A program made the position numbers and the translations under genes. The notes beneath the pieces are model-generated. The model ran no database searches and was not told the origin of the DNA. It saw only the letters and a program-made list of their open reading frames with translations. This document shows, piece after piece, positions 1-8,422 of a DNA stretch of 42,977 bases; position 1 is the stretch's first letter, and each line of letters starts with the position of its first letter. Where the stretch lies: assembly GCA_003644505.1 (NCBI GenBank), contig QNCM01000010.1:1-42977 (forward strand), in the 5' to 3' direction. The stretch is from Candidatus Makaraimicrobium thalassicum. Its GTDB lineage: Bacteria > Omnitrophota > Gorgyraeia > Tantalellales > Tantalellaceae.

Positions 1-180
1 ATAAGACGGGGATGATACTCGGAATTGCCGACTTTATTATCATCCAGTTCGATCCCAAGCTCATTGAGGTCTAAAGCATTGACAAATGCGTCATACGCAC
101 GAACAGGATGATCTTGACAGACCGATACTTTGAGGAAAGAGAAGCATTTGTTGAGGATTTTCGCCGTTTCGATATGCCAT
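1..180 (-). pseudogene. IS1182-type transposase, N-terminal fragment with frameshift
   Basis: On the minus strand an ATG at 180-178, preceded by an AAAGGA ribosome site, opens MAYRNGENPQQMLLFPQSIG. The frame then runs into a stop. Shifting by one base at about 118-122 continues as QDHPVRAYDAFVNALDLNEL and further to residues KVGNSEYHPRL at the window edge. This pattern (DPVRAYDAFV, KVGNxEYxP) is typical of the N-terminus of IS1182-family DDE transposases. The gene is cut by base 1, so the catalytic part is not visible. The frameshift means it is either a decayed copy or contains a sequencing error. Family call from remembered motifs. Confidence 0.72.
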
Positions 181-332
181 GATATTATTTCCTTTGTTTG
201 TTAGTGGGTTTTCATATATTATACCATATCGATAGGTTTGAATTTTGTTTTCCGTTTTATGTTAAAATGTCCGATTTTATTAATTATGACACAGTCTCCG
301 GGGTGTAACTTTCGGTCAACTATGGTTTTTAG

Positions 333-361
333 TTGACATGCCAGGCCATTTATTTTATACT
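333..361 (+). promoter_or_regulatory. sigma-70 promoter of the arg operon
   Basis: TTGACA at 333-338, a spacer of exactly 17 bases, and TATACT at 356-361 give a near-consensus primary-sigma promoter. It is the only strong promoter before argC and points into the operon. Transcription would start near 368, giving a 5' leader of about 165 bases, long enough to carry regulation. Confidence 0.75.
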
Positions 362-428
362 TGGATTTTTATAAGTTTTGATGTGGGTATTATATATAAG
401 ACAAGATATATATATATAACTTAGAAAC

Positions 429-454
429 TTAGCTCTGCATAAATTCGCACTTAT
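429..454 (+). repeat. 26-base element, copy 1 (leader of arg operon)
   Basis: The core AGCTCTGCATAAAT followed by TCGCACTTAT is imperfectly palindromic (CATAA...TTATG). The inverse complement of 36086-36111 matches it at 24 of 26 positions. Here it lies between the putative transcription start and the argC start codon, a plausible place for an operator. It resembles an ArgR box only weakly. Confidence 0.5.
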
Positions 455-534
455 GATTTACTCACACTGGCGTGTTCGTAAATTATGTGCTTATTCAGAG
501 GCCTGCTGAGAGACGTTTTTACGGAGGAGAGGCG

Positions 535-1548
535 ATGATCAAAGTTGGGGTGGTCGGCGCAACCGGCTATACAGGAGAGGAGCTTCTGGAAGTCCTTCTA
601 AGGAATCCCGAAGTGAAGATAACCTGCCTTTCGGCGCTTGTCGAGAGGGAGACAATGATTTCAGACCTTTATCCGAAATTCGGTAAGAAGATCTCCCTGT
701 TATGCAAGAATCTTGACGTGGAAGAGGTCTCTGCCGGTAGTGACGTGGTCTTTTTGGCTCTTCCGCATACGGTATCCATGGCAGTCGCGCCTCAGTTCCT
801 TAAAAACGGGAAGAAGGTGATAGACCTCAGCGCTGATTATCGTCTGCCCGCGGAGATATATGAGGAATGGTACAAGACAAAGCACACAGATCCGGAAAAT
901 CTCCATGATGCCGTGTACGGGTTGCCGGAACTGAACAGGGATAAGATCAAGGGCGCGCATTTTGTGGCTAACCCCGGTTGTTACCCCACCGGTGTTATTC
1001 TGGGTCTTCTGCCGGTCGTTAAAGCGGTGGTGGATGCAGGCCTCACGATCATAGTGGATTCCAAGACCGGGGCCACGGGCGCCGGGAGAAAGGGCACGAT
1101 ACCTTTGTCATTCGGCGAGATCGACGAGAACTTTTATTGTTATAAAGCTAATGAACATCAGCATATGCCGGAGATGGAGTATATACTTTCGGGCGTAGTC
1201 GGCGCGGAAGTCCAGGTGAATTTTGCGCCCCACCTTCTGCCGATAAGAAGGGGCATACTGTCAACCATCTATATCCAGCATAAAGGTCTGCCGGGAGAGA
1301 ACGAGATACATAAGATGTATGAAGATCATTTCAGGGAAGAACCCTTTGTCAGACTGAGACCTCCGGGCGAGATGCCGCAGATACAGGATGTTGCAGGCAC
1401 TAATTTCTGTGATATAGGCATCAAAGTTGCCCGCGGGATGCTGATAATAGTCACTGTGATAGACAACCTTTTAAAAGGTGCGAGCGGGCAGGCGCTCCAG
1501 AATATGAACATAATGTCCGGTCTGGACGAACGCACCGGGCTTTTATAG
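535..1548 (+). CDS. argC: N-acetyl-gamma-glutamyl-phosphate reductase
   Basis: ArgC reduces N-acetylglutamyl phosphate to the semialdehyde with NADPH, the third step of arginine synthesis. The ATG at 535 follows a strong GGAGGAGAGG; an upstream in-frame start at 472 would only add an unrelated tail. The 337-residue product has the nucleotide-binding GATGYTG near residues 8-14. The catalytic cysteine is in NPGCYPTG (Cys149), and PHLLPIRRG carries the conserved histidine (His233). Length and motifs are normal for the family. It is the first gene of argCJBDFGH and sits downstream of the 333-361 promoter. Confidence 0.97.
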   Translation: MIKVGVVGATGYTGEELLEVLLRNPEVKITCLSALVERETMISDLYPKFGKKISLLCKNLDVEEVSAGSDVVFLALPHTVSMAVAPQFLKNGKKVIDLSADYRLPAEIYEEWYKTKHTDPENLHDAVYGLPELNRDKIKGAHFVANPGCYPTGVILGLLPVVKAVVDAGLTIIVDSKTGATGAGRKGTIPLSFGEIDENFYCYKANEHQHMPEMEYILSGVVGAEVQVNFAPHLLPIRRGILSTIYIQHKGLPGENEIHKMYEDHFREEPFVRLRPPGEMPQIQDVAGTNFCDIGIKVARGMLIIVTVIDNLLKGASGQALQNMNIMSGLDERTGLL

Positions 1549-1599
1549 AGGCGTCATAGAAGCTGCACCGCACATATCGTTTCAAAGGTGGTTTGCTTT

Positions 1600-2790
1600 A
1601 TGAAGGAACATATCCTCCCAAAAGGATTTCTTGCCAGCGGCATACATTGCGGGATCAAAAAGAAGCGGAAGGATCTTTCGCTTTTTTATTCGGAAAAAGC
1701 CTGCAAAGTCGCGGCTCTTTTTACCAGAAACACCGTAAAAGCCGCTCCTGTGCTGCTGGCCCGGGAGCAGCTTAAAAAGGGCGGATATGTCAGGGCTGTG
1801 GTGGTCAACAGCGGAAACGCCAACTGCATGACCGGCAGGGGCGGCATGAGAGATGCTAAGCGCATGGCGCGCGGCGTGGCAAAGCTGCTGTGTATTCCGC
1901 ATAGAGAAGCCCTGGTCTCCTCGACGGGAATAATAGGCAAGCCCATGGTCATGAAGCCCATTATGGACGGGATGGCTGTTCTTGTGGCGGGGCTGTCCAC
2001 GCGCGGTCTTATTGACGCGGCTGAGGGGATCATGACCACGGACCGTTTTACTAAAATCGTATGCCGCACATTCACGGTCGGAGGGAAGAAGATCATCATG
2101 ACCGGTATAGCCAAGGGCGCCGGGATGGTGAAACCTGACATGGCGACTGTGCTTTGCTATATCCTGACAGACGCCAGCATATCACAGGAAGCCATAAAAA
2201 GGGCCCTGTCCAGCAGCATCGATGTCTCATTGAATGCCATAACGGTAGACGGCGATATGAGTACCAATGATACGATGATGCTTTTAGCTAACGGAGAGGC
2301 CGGCAACCGCTTGATCAGAGAGAAGGGTAAGGATTTCGAACTTTTTCGTAAAAATCTTGAGATCGTCTCCAGGGATCTTGCCGGGATGATCGTGCGGGAC
2401 GGAGAGGGCGCCAGTAAGGTCATCAAGGTGCGGGTAAAAGGAGCGAGGACAGGCTCCGACGCGAAAAAAGTGGCGGGGACCGTGGCGAATTCACTCCTGG
2501 TCAAATGTGCCGTTCTCGGAGGTGATCCTAATTGGGGACGTATAGCGTCCTCGGCCGGTGCCAGCGGGGTTGTATTTGACCCCGGGAAAATGCAAATAAT
2601 CCTGGACGGCATAACGTTTTTTAAAAGAGGGAGAGCCGTGTCGTCCGTGACACGTAAGACAGCTTCGGTGTTCAAGGGCAGGGATGTGCGGATAGAGGTG
2701 GACCTTCACAGCGGCAAGGGAGAAGCTTCTGTCTTATCCTGCGATATTTCAAAGAAGTATATCACTTTGAATTCGCATTATACGACGTGA
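1600..2790 (+). CDS. argJ: Glutamate N-acetyltransferase (ornithine acetyltransferase)
   Basis: ArgJ transfers acetyl from N-acetylornithine to glutamate, recycling the acetyl group; some members also use acetyl-CoA. I chose ATG 1600 (396 residues) because AAAGGTGG at 1584-1591 sits at the right distance. The in-frame GTG at 1588 falls inside that site. The self-cleavage motif KGAGMVKPDMATVL is intact, with the nucleophilic Thr183 that would head the beta chain. The C-terminal GGDPNWGR motif is also present. No argA or argE is visible in the window, consistent with the cyclic pathway. Confidence 0.96.
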   Translation: MKEHILPKGFLASGIHCGIKKKRKDLSLFYSEKACKVAALFTRNTVKAAPVLLAREQLKKGGYVRAVVVNSGNANCMTGRGGMRDAKRMARGVAKLLCIPHREALVSSTGIIGKPMVMKPIMDGMAVLVAGLSTRGLIDAAEGIMTTDRFTKIVCRTFTVGGKKIIMTGIAKGAGMVKPDMATVLCYILTDASISQEAIKRALSSSIDVSLNAITVDGDMSTNDTMMLLANGEAGNRLIREKGKDFELFRKNLEIVSRDLAGMIVRDGEGASKVIKVRVKGARTGSDAKKVAGTVANSLLVKCAVLGGDPNWGRIASSAGASGVVFDPGKMQIILDGITFFKRGRAVSSVTRKTASVFKGRDVRIEVDLHSGKGEASVLSCDISKKYITLNSHYTT

Positions 2791-2822
2791 CCCCGGGACC
2801 CTGTCTCGTTTAAAGGTGAGAT

Positions 2823-3680
2823 ATGAAAGAGGCTATCAGGAAAAGCGAAGTCCTTATAGAAGCGCTGCCGTACATAAAGAAATTTTTCAATAAGGTCGTA
2901 GTTATAAAATTCGGCGGCAGTTCGCTGCTTAAAGAGACCGCCCGCAGCATGGTCCTGCAGGATATAGTGTTCATGCGGTATGCCGGCATGAAACCTGTGC
3001 TGGTCCACGGAGGCGGCCCCAATATAAACAAGCGGCTGAGGGAAGCCGGGATAGAGACGAAGTTTATCGACGGGCTCAGGGTTACGTGCGAGAAGTCGAT
3101 GGGTGTTGTGGATTCCGTCCTTATGGAGGTGAATAAGGCCCTTGTGGATGAGATAAATTCGCTTGGCGGCGATGCTTTCGGACTGAGCGGAAAAGAGAAT
3201 AACATGGTCCAGGCCGTCAGACGGGAAGCCCCGGACCTGGGATTTGTCGGCAGGGTAGAGGCGATCGACACGACGATTCTGCACCGGCTTATTGACACGA
3301 ATATAATCCCCGTGGTCTGTCCGGTCGGGAAAGGGAAGGATAACAAACTTTATAACGTAAACGCCGATGAGGTCGCCAGCAGCCTTGCGGTAGCGCTCGG
3401 CGCTGAGAAGTTCGTTGTTCTGACGAATGTCACGGGCATTATGAAAGACAAGGACGATCCGGGATCCCTGTTCCATTCGCTGACGCTGGAGACTGCCAGA
3501 CATCTGATCGAGACCGGAGTCATCAAAGGCGGCATGTTACCGAAGACAAATGCCTGCCTTAACGCGCTCGGTGGAGGGGTGCGGAAATCACACATCGTCG
3601 ATGCGAACCTTTCTCATGCGCTGCTTCTTGAGATATTCACCGACAAAGGTATAGGGACGGAGATCATAAAAGAGAGCTGA
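2823..3680 (+). CDS. argB: Acetylglutamate kinase
   Basis: ArgB phosphorylates N-acetylglutamate, usually the controlled step. The 285-residue product has the amino-acid-kinase signatures KFGGSSL (Lys29 onward) and HGGGPNIN (glycines 63-65). KGGMLPK lies near the C-terminus. About 20 residues precede the first kinase strand (EAIRKSEVLIEALPYIKKF). In the family such an N-terminal helix goes with arginine-inhibited hexameric enzymes, whereas the short E. coli form is insensitive. I infer feedback inhibition by arginine. The ATG at 2823 follows AAAGGTGAG. Confidence 0.96.
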   Translation: MKEAIRKSEVLIEALPYIKKFFNKVVVIKFGGSSLLKETARSMVLQDIVFMRYAGMKPVLVHGGGPNINKRLREAGIETKFIDGLRVTCEKSMGVVDSVLMEVNKALVDEINSLGGDAFGLSGKENNMVQAVRREAPDLGFVGRVEAIDTTILHRLIDTNIIPVVCPVGKGKDNKLYNVNADEVASSLAVALGAEKFVVLTNVTGIMKDKDDPGSLFHSLTLETARHLIETGVIKGGMLPKTNACLNALGGGVRKSHIVDANLSHALLLEIFTDKGIGTEIIKES

Positions 3681-3699
3681 ACAGGAAGAGAAATAACAG

Positions 3700-4881
3700 A
3701 TGGATATGAACGAAATTAAAGAGCTGTATCAAAAGTATGTGCTTCCGACATATACGCGTCAGGATCTGTGCCTGGTCAAGGGCGATGGTATCTGGGTGGA
3801 GGACGCCGGCGGGAAAAAATACCTGGATTTTTTCCCAGGCTGGGCTGTCAGCGGGACAGGACACCGCCATCCGAGAGTTGTCCGCAGGATTGCCGAACAG
3901 CTTGAAAGAATATTGCACGTGTCGAACAATTACTACAACGACGTCCAGCCCCTTCTTGCGAAAAAGATAGTGGAGCATTCGTTCCAGGGAAAGGTGTTTT
4001 TTGCGAACAGCGGCGCGGAGGCCAATGAAGGAGCGATAAAACTGGCCCGCAGGTACGGGAATCCTGACAGATACGAGATCATAACCATGGAGAAGTCCTT
4101 CCATGGCCGGACACTGGCTACCCTGACAGCGACCGGCCAGGATAAGGTGAAGGAGGGCTTTTCTCCGCTGCCGGAAGGGTTCAAGCACGTCCCTTTCAAT
4201 GATATCGACGCTTTTACAGATGCTGTCACGGATAAGACGGCCGCTGTTATAATAGAGCCTATACAGGGGGAAGGCGGGATCAATGTCGCCGATGAGATGT
4301 ATATGCGTGACTTGAGCTGTGCCTGCCGGAGAAAGGATATCCTCCTCATTGTTGACGAGGTCCAGACGTGCATGGGCCGGACAGGCGAGATGTTCGCTTA
4401 CAAACACTTCGGGATCGAACCTGATGCCATGACCCTGGCTAAATCTCTGGGAGGCGGGCTGCCTATCGGGGCCCTGGTCGTTAACAAGAAATTTGTAGAT
4501 GTTCTGAAAGCCGGTTCTCACGCGTCCACGTTCGGCGGGAGCCCGATCGTCTGCGCCGCGGCTCTGGGCGTGTTCGAAGCCATCGAGGAGGATGATCTGC
4601 TGGAAAACGTCGCTGAGATGAGCGAGTACCTTATTACACGGCTTAATGAATTAAAAGAAAAGCACCCTGTCATTAAAATGGTAAAGGGAAAAGGCCTGAT
4701 GATAGGAGTAGAACTGGATATTGAAGATGCCGCGGGCATAGTGGGCGCGTGTATGAAAGAAGGGCTTCTGATAAACTGCGCGCAGAAGAACATACTGCGG
4801 ATCATGCCGCCTATCACGGTTACAAAAAAGAATGTCGACGCGGCTATTGAGAAGTTTTCAAAGGTACTGAAGAAAATATGA
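3700..4881 (+). CDS. argD: Acetylornithine aminotransferase
   Basis: A class III PLP aminotransferase that makes N-acetylornithine from the semialdehyde and glutamate; it can also act as succinyl-DAP aminotransferase. The 393-residue protein shows FFANSGAEANEGAIKLAR, the aspartate motif IVDEVQTCMGRTG, and the PLP lysine in LAKSLGGGLPIGA (Lys248). Its stop overlaps the argF start by four bases (ATGA), implying translational coupling. A DapL gene lies downstream (12144), so the DAP side activity is probably not needed here; that last point is inference. Confidence 0.95.
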   Translation: MDMNEIKELYQKYVLPTYTRQDLCLVKGDGIWVEDAGGKKYLDFFPGWAVSGTGHRHPRVVRRIAEQLERILHVSNNYYNDVQPLLAKKIVEHSFQGKVFFANSGAEANEGAIKLARRYGNPDRYEIITMEKSFHGRTLATLTATGQDKVKEGFSPLPEGFKHVPFNDIDAFTDAVTDKTAAVIIEPIQGEGGINVADEMYMRDLSCACRRKDILLIVDEVQTCMGRTGEMFAYKHFGIEPDAMTLAKSLGGGLPIGALVVNKKFVDVLKAGSHASTFGGSPIVCAAALGVFEAIEEDDLLENVAEMSEYLITRLNELKEKHPVIKMVKGKGLMIGVELDIEDAAGIVGACMKEGLLINCAQKNILRIMPPITVTKKNVDAAIEKFSKVLKKI

Positions 4882-5798
4882 AGAAGAGAGACCTTATAAC
4901 ACTTGAGGCCCTGAGTTCCAGGGAGATATTCAGTATCATGAAACTTGCCCGGAAACTGAAAAAGGCGCCGCTGTCGCGAAAAAAGGTGTTCAGGGACAAG
5001 ACGCTTGCGCTTTTATTCCAAAAGCCGTCCAACAGGACGAGGATATCGTTCGAAGTGGCCATGGTCCATCTGGGAGGACATGTGTTATATCTCAACCCGC
5101 AGGAGATAGCGATGGGAACGAGGGAACCGGTCAAGGACGTGGCCTGTGTGGTCTCGCGGTATGTGGACGGTATCGTGGGCCGTGTGTTCTCGCATCAGGA
5201 CATCGTTTCTCTTGCGAGATATTCGGACGTTCCGGTGATAAACGGCCTGTCTGACCTCGCGCACCCCTGTCAGGCGCTCAGTGACATATTTACTATCAGG
5301 GAGAGGATAAGAAGGCTCAGGAAGGTTACGCTGGCGTACGTCGGTGACGGGAATAACGTGCTGAACTCGCTGCTTATGGTCTGTGCCAAGACAGGTGTAA
5401 GCATGAAGATCGCTACTCCGGAAGGTTACGGACCCTCCAGGGAAATTTTCGACGAGGCTTCAAAGATAGCCAAAAGTAAACGCGCGGTCATGGAGATGTC
5501 AACAGATCCATACGAAGCTGTCAGGGGGAGTGATATCGTCTATACCGATGTATGGGTCAGTATGGGCCGGGAAGAAGAAAGGGATAAGCGCCTCAGGGAT
5601 TTCGAGAGGTTTCAGGTAAATGAACGGCTTATGAAAGCGGCTAAAAAGAATGCATTGATAATGCACTGTCTTCCGGCGCATCGCGGTGAAGAGATCACAG
5701 ACGTGATCGACGGAAAGAATTCCATAGTCTATGATCAGGCGGAAAACAGGATGCATGTCCAGAAGGCGATCCTGCTTAAGATACTCGGGCGGGGATAG
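4878..5798 (+). CDS. argF: Ornithine carbamoyltransferase
   Basis: It converts ornithine and carbamoyl phosphate to citrulline. The 306 residues contain the carbamoyl-phosphate loop as SNRTR (Ser51-Arg55; the usual form is STRTR), HPCQALSD (His129) and HCLPAHRGEE with the ornithine-side cysteine Cys264. HCLPAHRGEE favours ornithine over aspartate carbamoyltransferase. Start and stop are coupled to argD by a four-base overlap. No carAB genes are in the window. Confidence 0.95.
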   Translation: MKKRDLITLEALSSREIFSIMKLARKLKKAPLSRKKVFRDKTLALLFQKPSNRTRISFEVAMVHLGGHVLYLNPQEIAMGTREPVKDVACVVSRYVDGIVGRVFSHQDIVSLARYSDVPVINGLSDLAHPCQALSDIFTIRERIRRLRKVTLAYVGDGNNVLNSLLMVCAKTGVSMKIATPEGYGPSREIFDEASKIAKSKRAVMEMSTDPYEAVRGSDIVYTDVWVSMGREEERDKRLRDFERFQVNERLMKAAKKNALIMHCLPAHRGEEITDVIDGKNSIVYDQAENRMHVQKAILLKILGRG

Positions 5799-5808
5799 GA
5801 GATATACC

Positions 5809-6984
5809 ATGACGAAAAAGAAGATCGTGCTGGCTTATTCAGGGGGGCTTGACACCTCTGTAGCCATAAAATGGCTGATGGAACGCGGGTACGAGGTCAT
5901 CTGTTATATGGGCGACGTCGGACAGGGGGCGGATGTTGAACGCAGCCGGAAGCGTGCCATGAAGATCGGCGCGGCAAAATGTATCGTGGGGGATCTGAAG
6001 AGAAGATTTATCAGTGAATACGCGTTTCGGACACTAAAAACAGGAGCGGTATATCAGGGCAAATATAACCTGGCCACCGCGCTTTCCCGCCCTCTTATAG
6101 CGGAGGCGATGGCAGACTTCGCGAAAAAAGAAAAGGCCGGTGCTGTTGCTCACGGATGTACGGGTAAAGGCAATGACCAGGTTCGTTTCGAGGTGGTGTT
6201 CCATCTAAAGGCTCCGGGACTCAAGATAGTGGCTCCGGTCAGGGAATGGGAACTTACGACGCGCGAGTCCGAGATCGAATACGCGAAAAGACACAAAATA
6301 CCGATCGAGCAGACGAAGAAAAAGCCTTACAGCATAGATGCCAACCTCTGGGGTATCAGCGTGGAAGGCGGAAAGCTGGAAGATCCGTGGTCCGAACCGC
6401 CGAAAGATACGTATATCAGCGTTGTCAGCCCCGAGAAAGCCCCTGCGAAGGCGCAGTACGTGACCATTAGTTTCAAAAAAGGCGTTCCTGTGGCCGTGAA
6501 CGGCACGAAATACAGCCCCGTGCAGCTTGTCCGTAAATTGAACGGGATAGGGGCCGGGCACGGGGTGGGAAGGGTGGATATGGTCGAAGACCGCCTTGTC
6601 GGAATAAAGTCCCGTGAGGTATATGAAGCCCCTGCCTCCGCGATCCTTTATGCCGGACACAGGTCTCTTGAAGAACTTGTACTGGACAGGGAGACCCGCA
6701 GATACAAACAGGCCCTTTCTGATCGTTATTCAGAGCTGGTTTATTACGGGTTATGGTTCACTCCTCTGAAGGAGGCTATCGACGCTTTCACGGACAGGAC
6801 CCAGGCACACGTTTCCGGGGACGTGAAATTAAAACTGTATAAAGGGAACGTCACGGTCTGCGGCCGGAGGAGCCCGGGCTCCCGTTACAAGATGGAACTG
6901 GCCACTTACGGGAAGGGTGATATTTTCGACCAGTCGCTGGCAAAAGGTTTTATTGACCTGTGGGCGCTGCCATACAAGAAGTAA
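5809..6984 (+). CDS. argG: Argininosuccinate synthase
   Basis: ArgG joins citrulline and aspartate using ATP. I chose ATG 5809 (391 residues): it follows AGGAGA, and the protein then starts MTKKKIVLAYSGGLDTSV, with the P-loop-like SGGLDTS at residues 11-17 as in other members. The reading frame stays open upstream, but that extension would lie inside argF. The motif HGCTGKGNDQVRFE is intact, and the C-terminus (YGKGDIFDQSLAKGFIDLW) is complete. The spacing to argF is ten bases. Confidence 0.96.
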   Translation: MTKKKIVLAYSGGLDTSVAIKWLMERGYEVICYMGDVGQGADVERSRKRAMKIGAAKCIVGDLKRRFISEYAFRTLKTGAVYQGKYNLATALSRPLIAEAMADFAKKEKAGAVAHGCTGKGNDQVRFEVVFHLKAPGLKIVAPVREWELTTRESEIEYAKRHKIPIEQTKKKPYSIDANLWGISVEGGKLEDPWSEPPKDTYISVVSPEKAPAKAQYVTISFKKGVPVAVNGTKYSPVQLVRKLNGIGAGHGVGRVDMVEDRLVGIKSREVYEAPASAILYAGHRSLEELVLDRETRRYKQALSDRYSELVYYGLWFTPLKEAIDAFTDRTQAHVSGDVKLKLYKGNVTVCGRRSPGSRYKMELATYGKGDIFDQSLAKGFIDLWALPYKK

Positions 6985-6995
6985 GGAAAATTATC

Positions 6996-8372
6996 ATGTC
7001 AAAACTATGGGGTGGAAGGTTTTCAAAAGAAGGCATGGATCCCCGTGTCATGAAATTCACGTCCAGCCTTGATATCGACAGGGTCCTCTCTGAATACGAT
7101 TGTTTGAGCACCAGGGTCTACACGGAGATGCTCTCAAAATGCGGTTTTATATCGGGGAAGGAAAAGAAAGAACTTCTGGATGTGCTGGATGAACTGTCCC
7201 TGAAAATAAAAGAAGGCTCGCTGCCTCTGGAGGGACACGAGGACATACATTCTGTCATTCAGGATTACGTGGAGAAGAGGGCTCCAGAAGCGGCAAAGAA
7301 GATGCATACGGGCAGGTCCCGCAACGAACAGGTGGTCAATGACGTTCGTCTGTACTGCAGGGACAGCATTGAACGCGTTAAAGGGCTTATCGTGGATTTT
7401 CAGAGAGAGTTAACAGACCTTGCCGGGAGGACGATGGATATCATCATCCCCGGGTATACGCATCTCAATCGGGCGCAGCCTGTTCTTTTCGCGCATCTTG
7501 TGATGGCGTATGTGGAGATGCTTCAGCGCGATCTTCAGAGGCTTGAGGACGCGGGCCGCCGTTCGGATATTTCTGTCATGGGCTCCGGCGCGATCGCCGG
7601 TTCCGCCCTGGAACTCGACCGCAGATTTATAGCGGAAAAGCTGGGATTCAGGAATATTTCCGCCAACAGCATCGACGCTGTCAGTGACAGGGATTTCATC
7701 GCGGAACTTATCGCGGCGCTTTGTTTTATCGCCGTGCATCTATCCAGGATATGCGAGGACCTGATACTTTACAGTATCCCGGAATTCGGTTTCCTGGAGG
7801 TAGGGATGGATTACTGCACCGGGAGCTCCCTGATGCCGCAGAAGAAGAATCCGGATGTGCTGGAACTGGTGCGCGGGAGATCCTCCCGCCTCATCAGCGC
7901 GCTTAATTCCCTGTTTGTCCTGTTGAAAGGACTGCCTCATTCATATAACAGGGACCTGCAGGAGGACAAAAAACCCCTGTTTGAGTCTGTGGAGCTTGTT
8001 TCGGAGGAACTCGCGATCATGGCCGGCCTGGTCAGGACCGTCAGACTGAAGAAAGAAGAGGCGCTCAAGATGCTCGAGGACGAGTTTATCTACGCTACGG
8101 ATTTGGCGGAATATCTGGTTCGCAGGGGAGTAGCGTTTGCGGACGCGCATGAGGCGGTTGGCCGCATCGTCAGGCATTGCGCTGAAAACAATATCAGTAT
8201 TTCTGATATGTCGGTGCCGGAGCTTAAGGATTTTTCGGAAAAACTGGAAGAGGACGTTTACGGCCTGTTGAATCCCGAGACTTCCATCGGGAACAAGAGG
8301 ACAGCCGGCAGCACCAACCCGGAATTCGTGAAGAAAGAGATAGCCGGGTGGAAAAAGAGGCTAAAAGGCTAA
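6996..8372 (+). CDS. argH: Argininosuccinate lyase
   Basis: ArgH splits argininosuccinate to arginine and fumarate, the last step. The ATG at 6996 starts MSKLWGGRFSKEGMD, the usual family N-terminus; an upstream in-frame ATG at 6960 lies in argG and is unlikely. In 458 residues I see HTGRSRNEQV and the superfamily signature GSSLMPQKKNP, with the catalytic serine loop at Ser277-Ser278. It closes the arg block. The 50-base gap after it has only a weak inverted repeat (8379-8384 and 8402-8407) without a T-run, so transcription may continue into lysA. Confidence 0.96.
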   Translation: MSKLWGGRFSKEGMDPRVMKFTSSLDIDRVLSEYDCLSTRVYTEMLSKCGFISGKEKKELLDVLDELSLKIKEGSLPLEGHEDIHSVIQDYVEKRAPEAAKKMHTGRSRNEQVVNDVRLYCRDSIERVKGLIVDFQRELTDLAGRTMDIIIPGYTHLNRAQPVLFAHLVMAYVEMLQRDLQRLEDAGRRSDISVMGSGAIAGSALELDRRFIAEKLGFRNISANSIDAVSDRDFIAELIAALCFIAVHLSRICEDLILYSIPEFGFLEVGMDYCTGSSLMPQKKNPDVLELVRGRSSRLISALNSLFVLLKGLPHSYNRDLQEDKKPLFESVELVSEELAIMAGLVRTVRLKKEEALKMLEDEFIYATDLAEYLVRRGVAFADAHEAVGRIVRHCAENNISISDMSVPELKDFSEKLEEDVYGLLNPETSIGNKRTAGSTNPEFVKKEIAGWKKRLKG

Positions 8373-8422
8373 CCGGGGGCTTCAAATCGGATCTTGCGGA
8401 CTGAAGCTGAAGAGGAGACGAT

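Larger units (their letters stand above)
181..534. other. AT-rich gap between the IS fragment and argC
   Basis: I see no convincing gene in this 354-base stretch. It is markedly more AT-rich than the arginine operon that follows. It holds the putative argC promoter (333-361) and a leader of about 170 bases with an alternating TA tract near 393-418. A 26-base element (429-454) recurs inverted near 36,100. No terminator-like hairpin with a T-run and no leader peptide were evident. Confidence 0.6.

Noticed and set aside
8379-8407. Hairpin GCTTCA...TGAAGC between argH and lysA as a terminator
   Set aside because: The arms are six bases with a 17-base loop, and no T-run follows.
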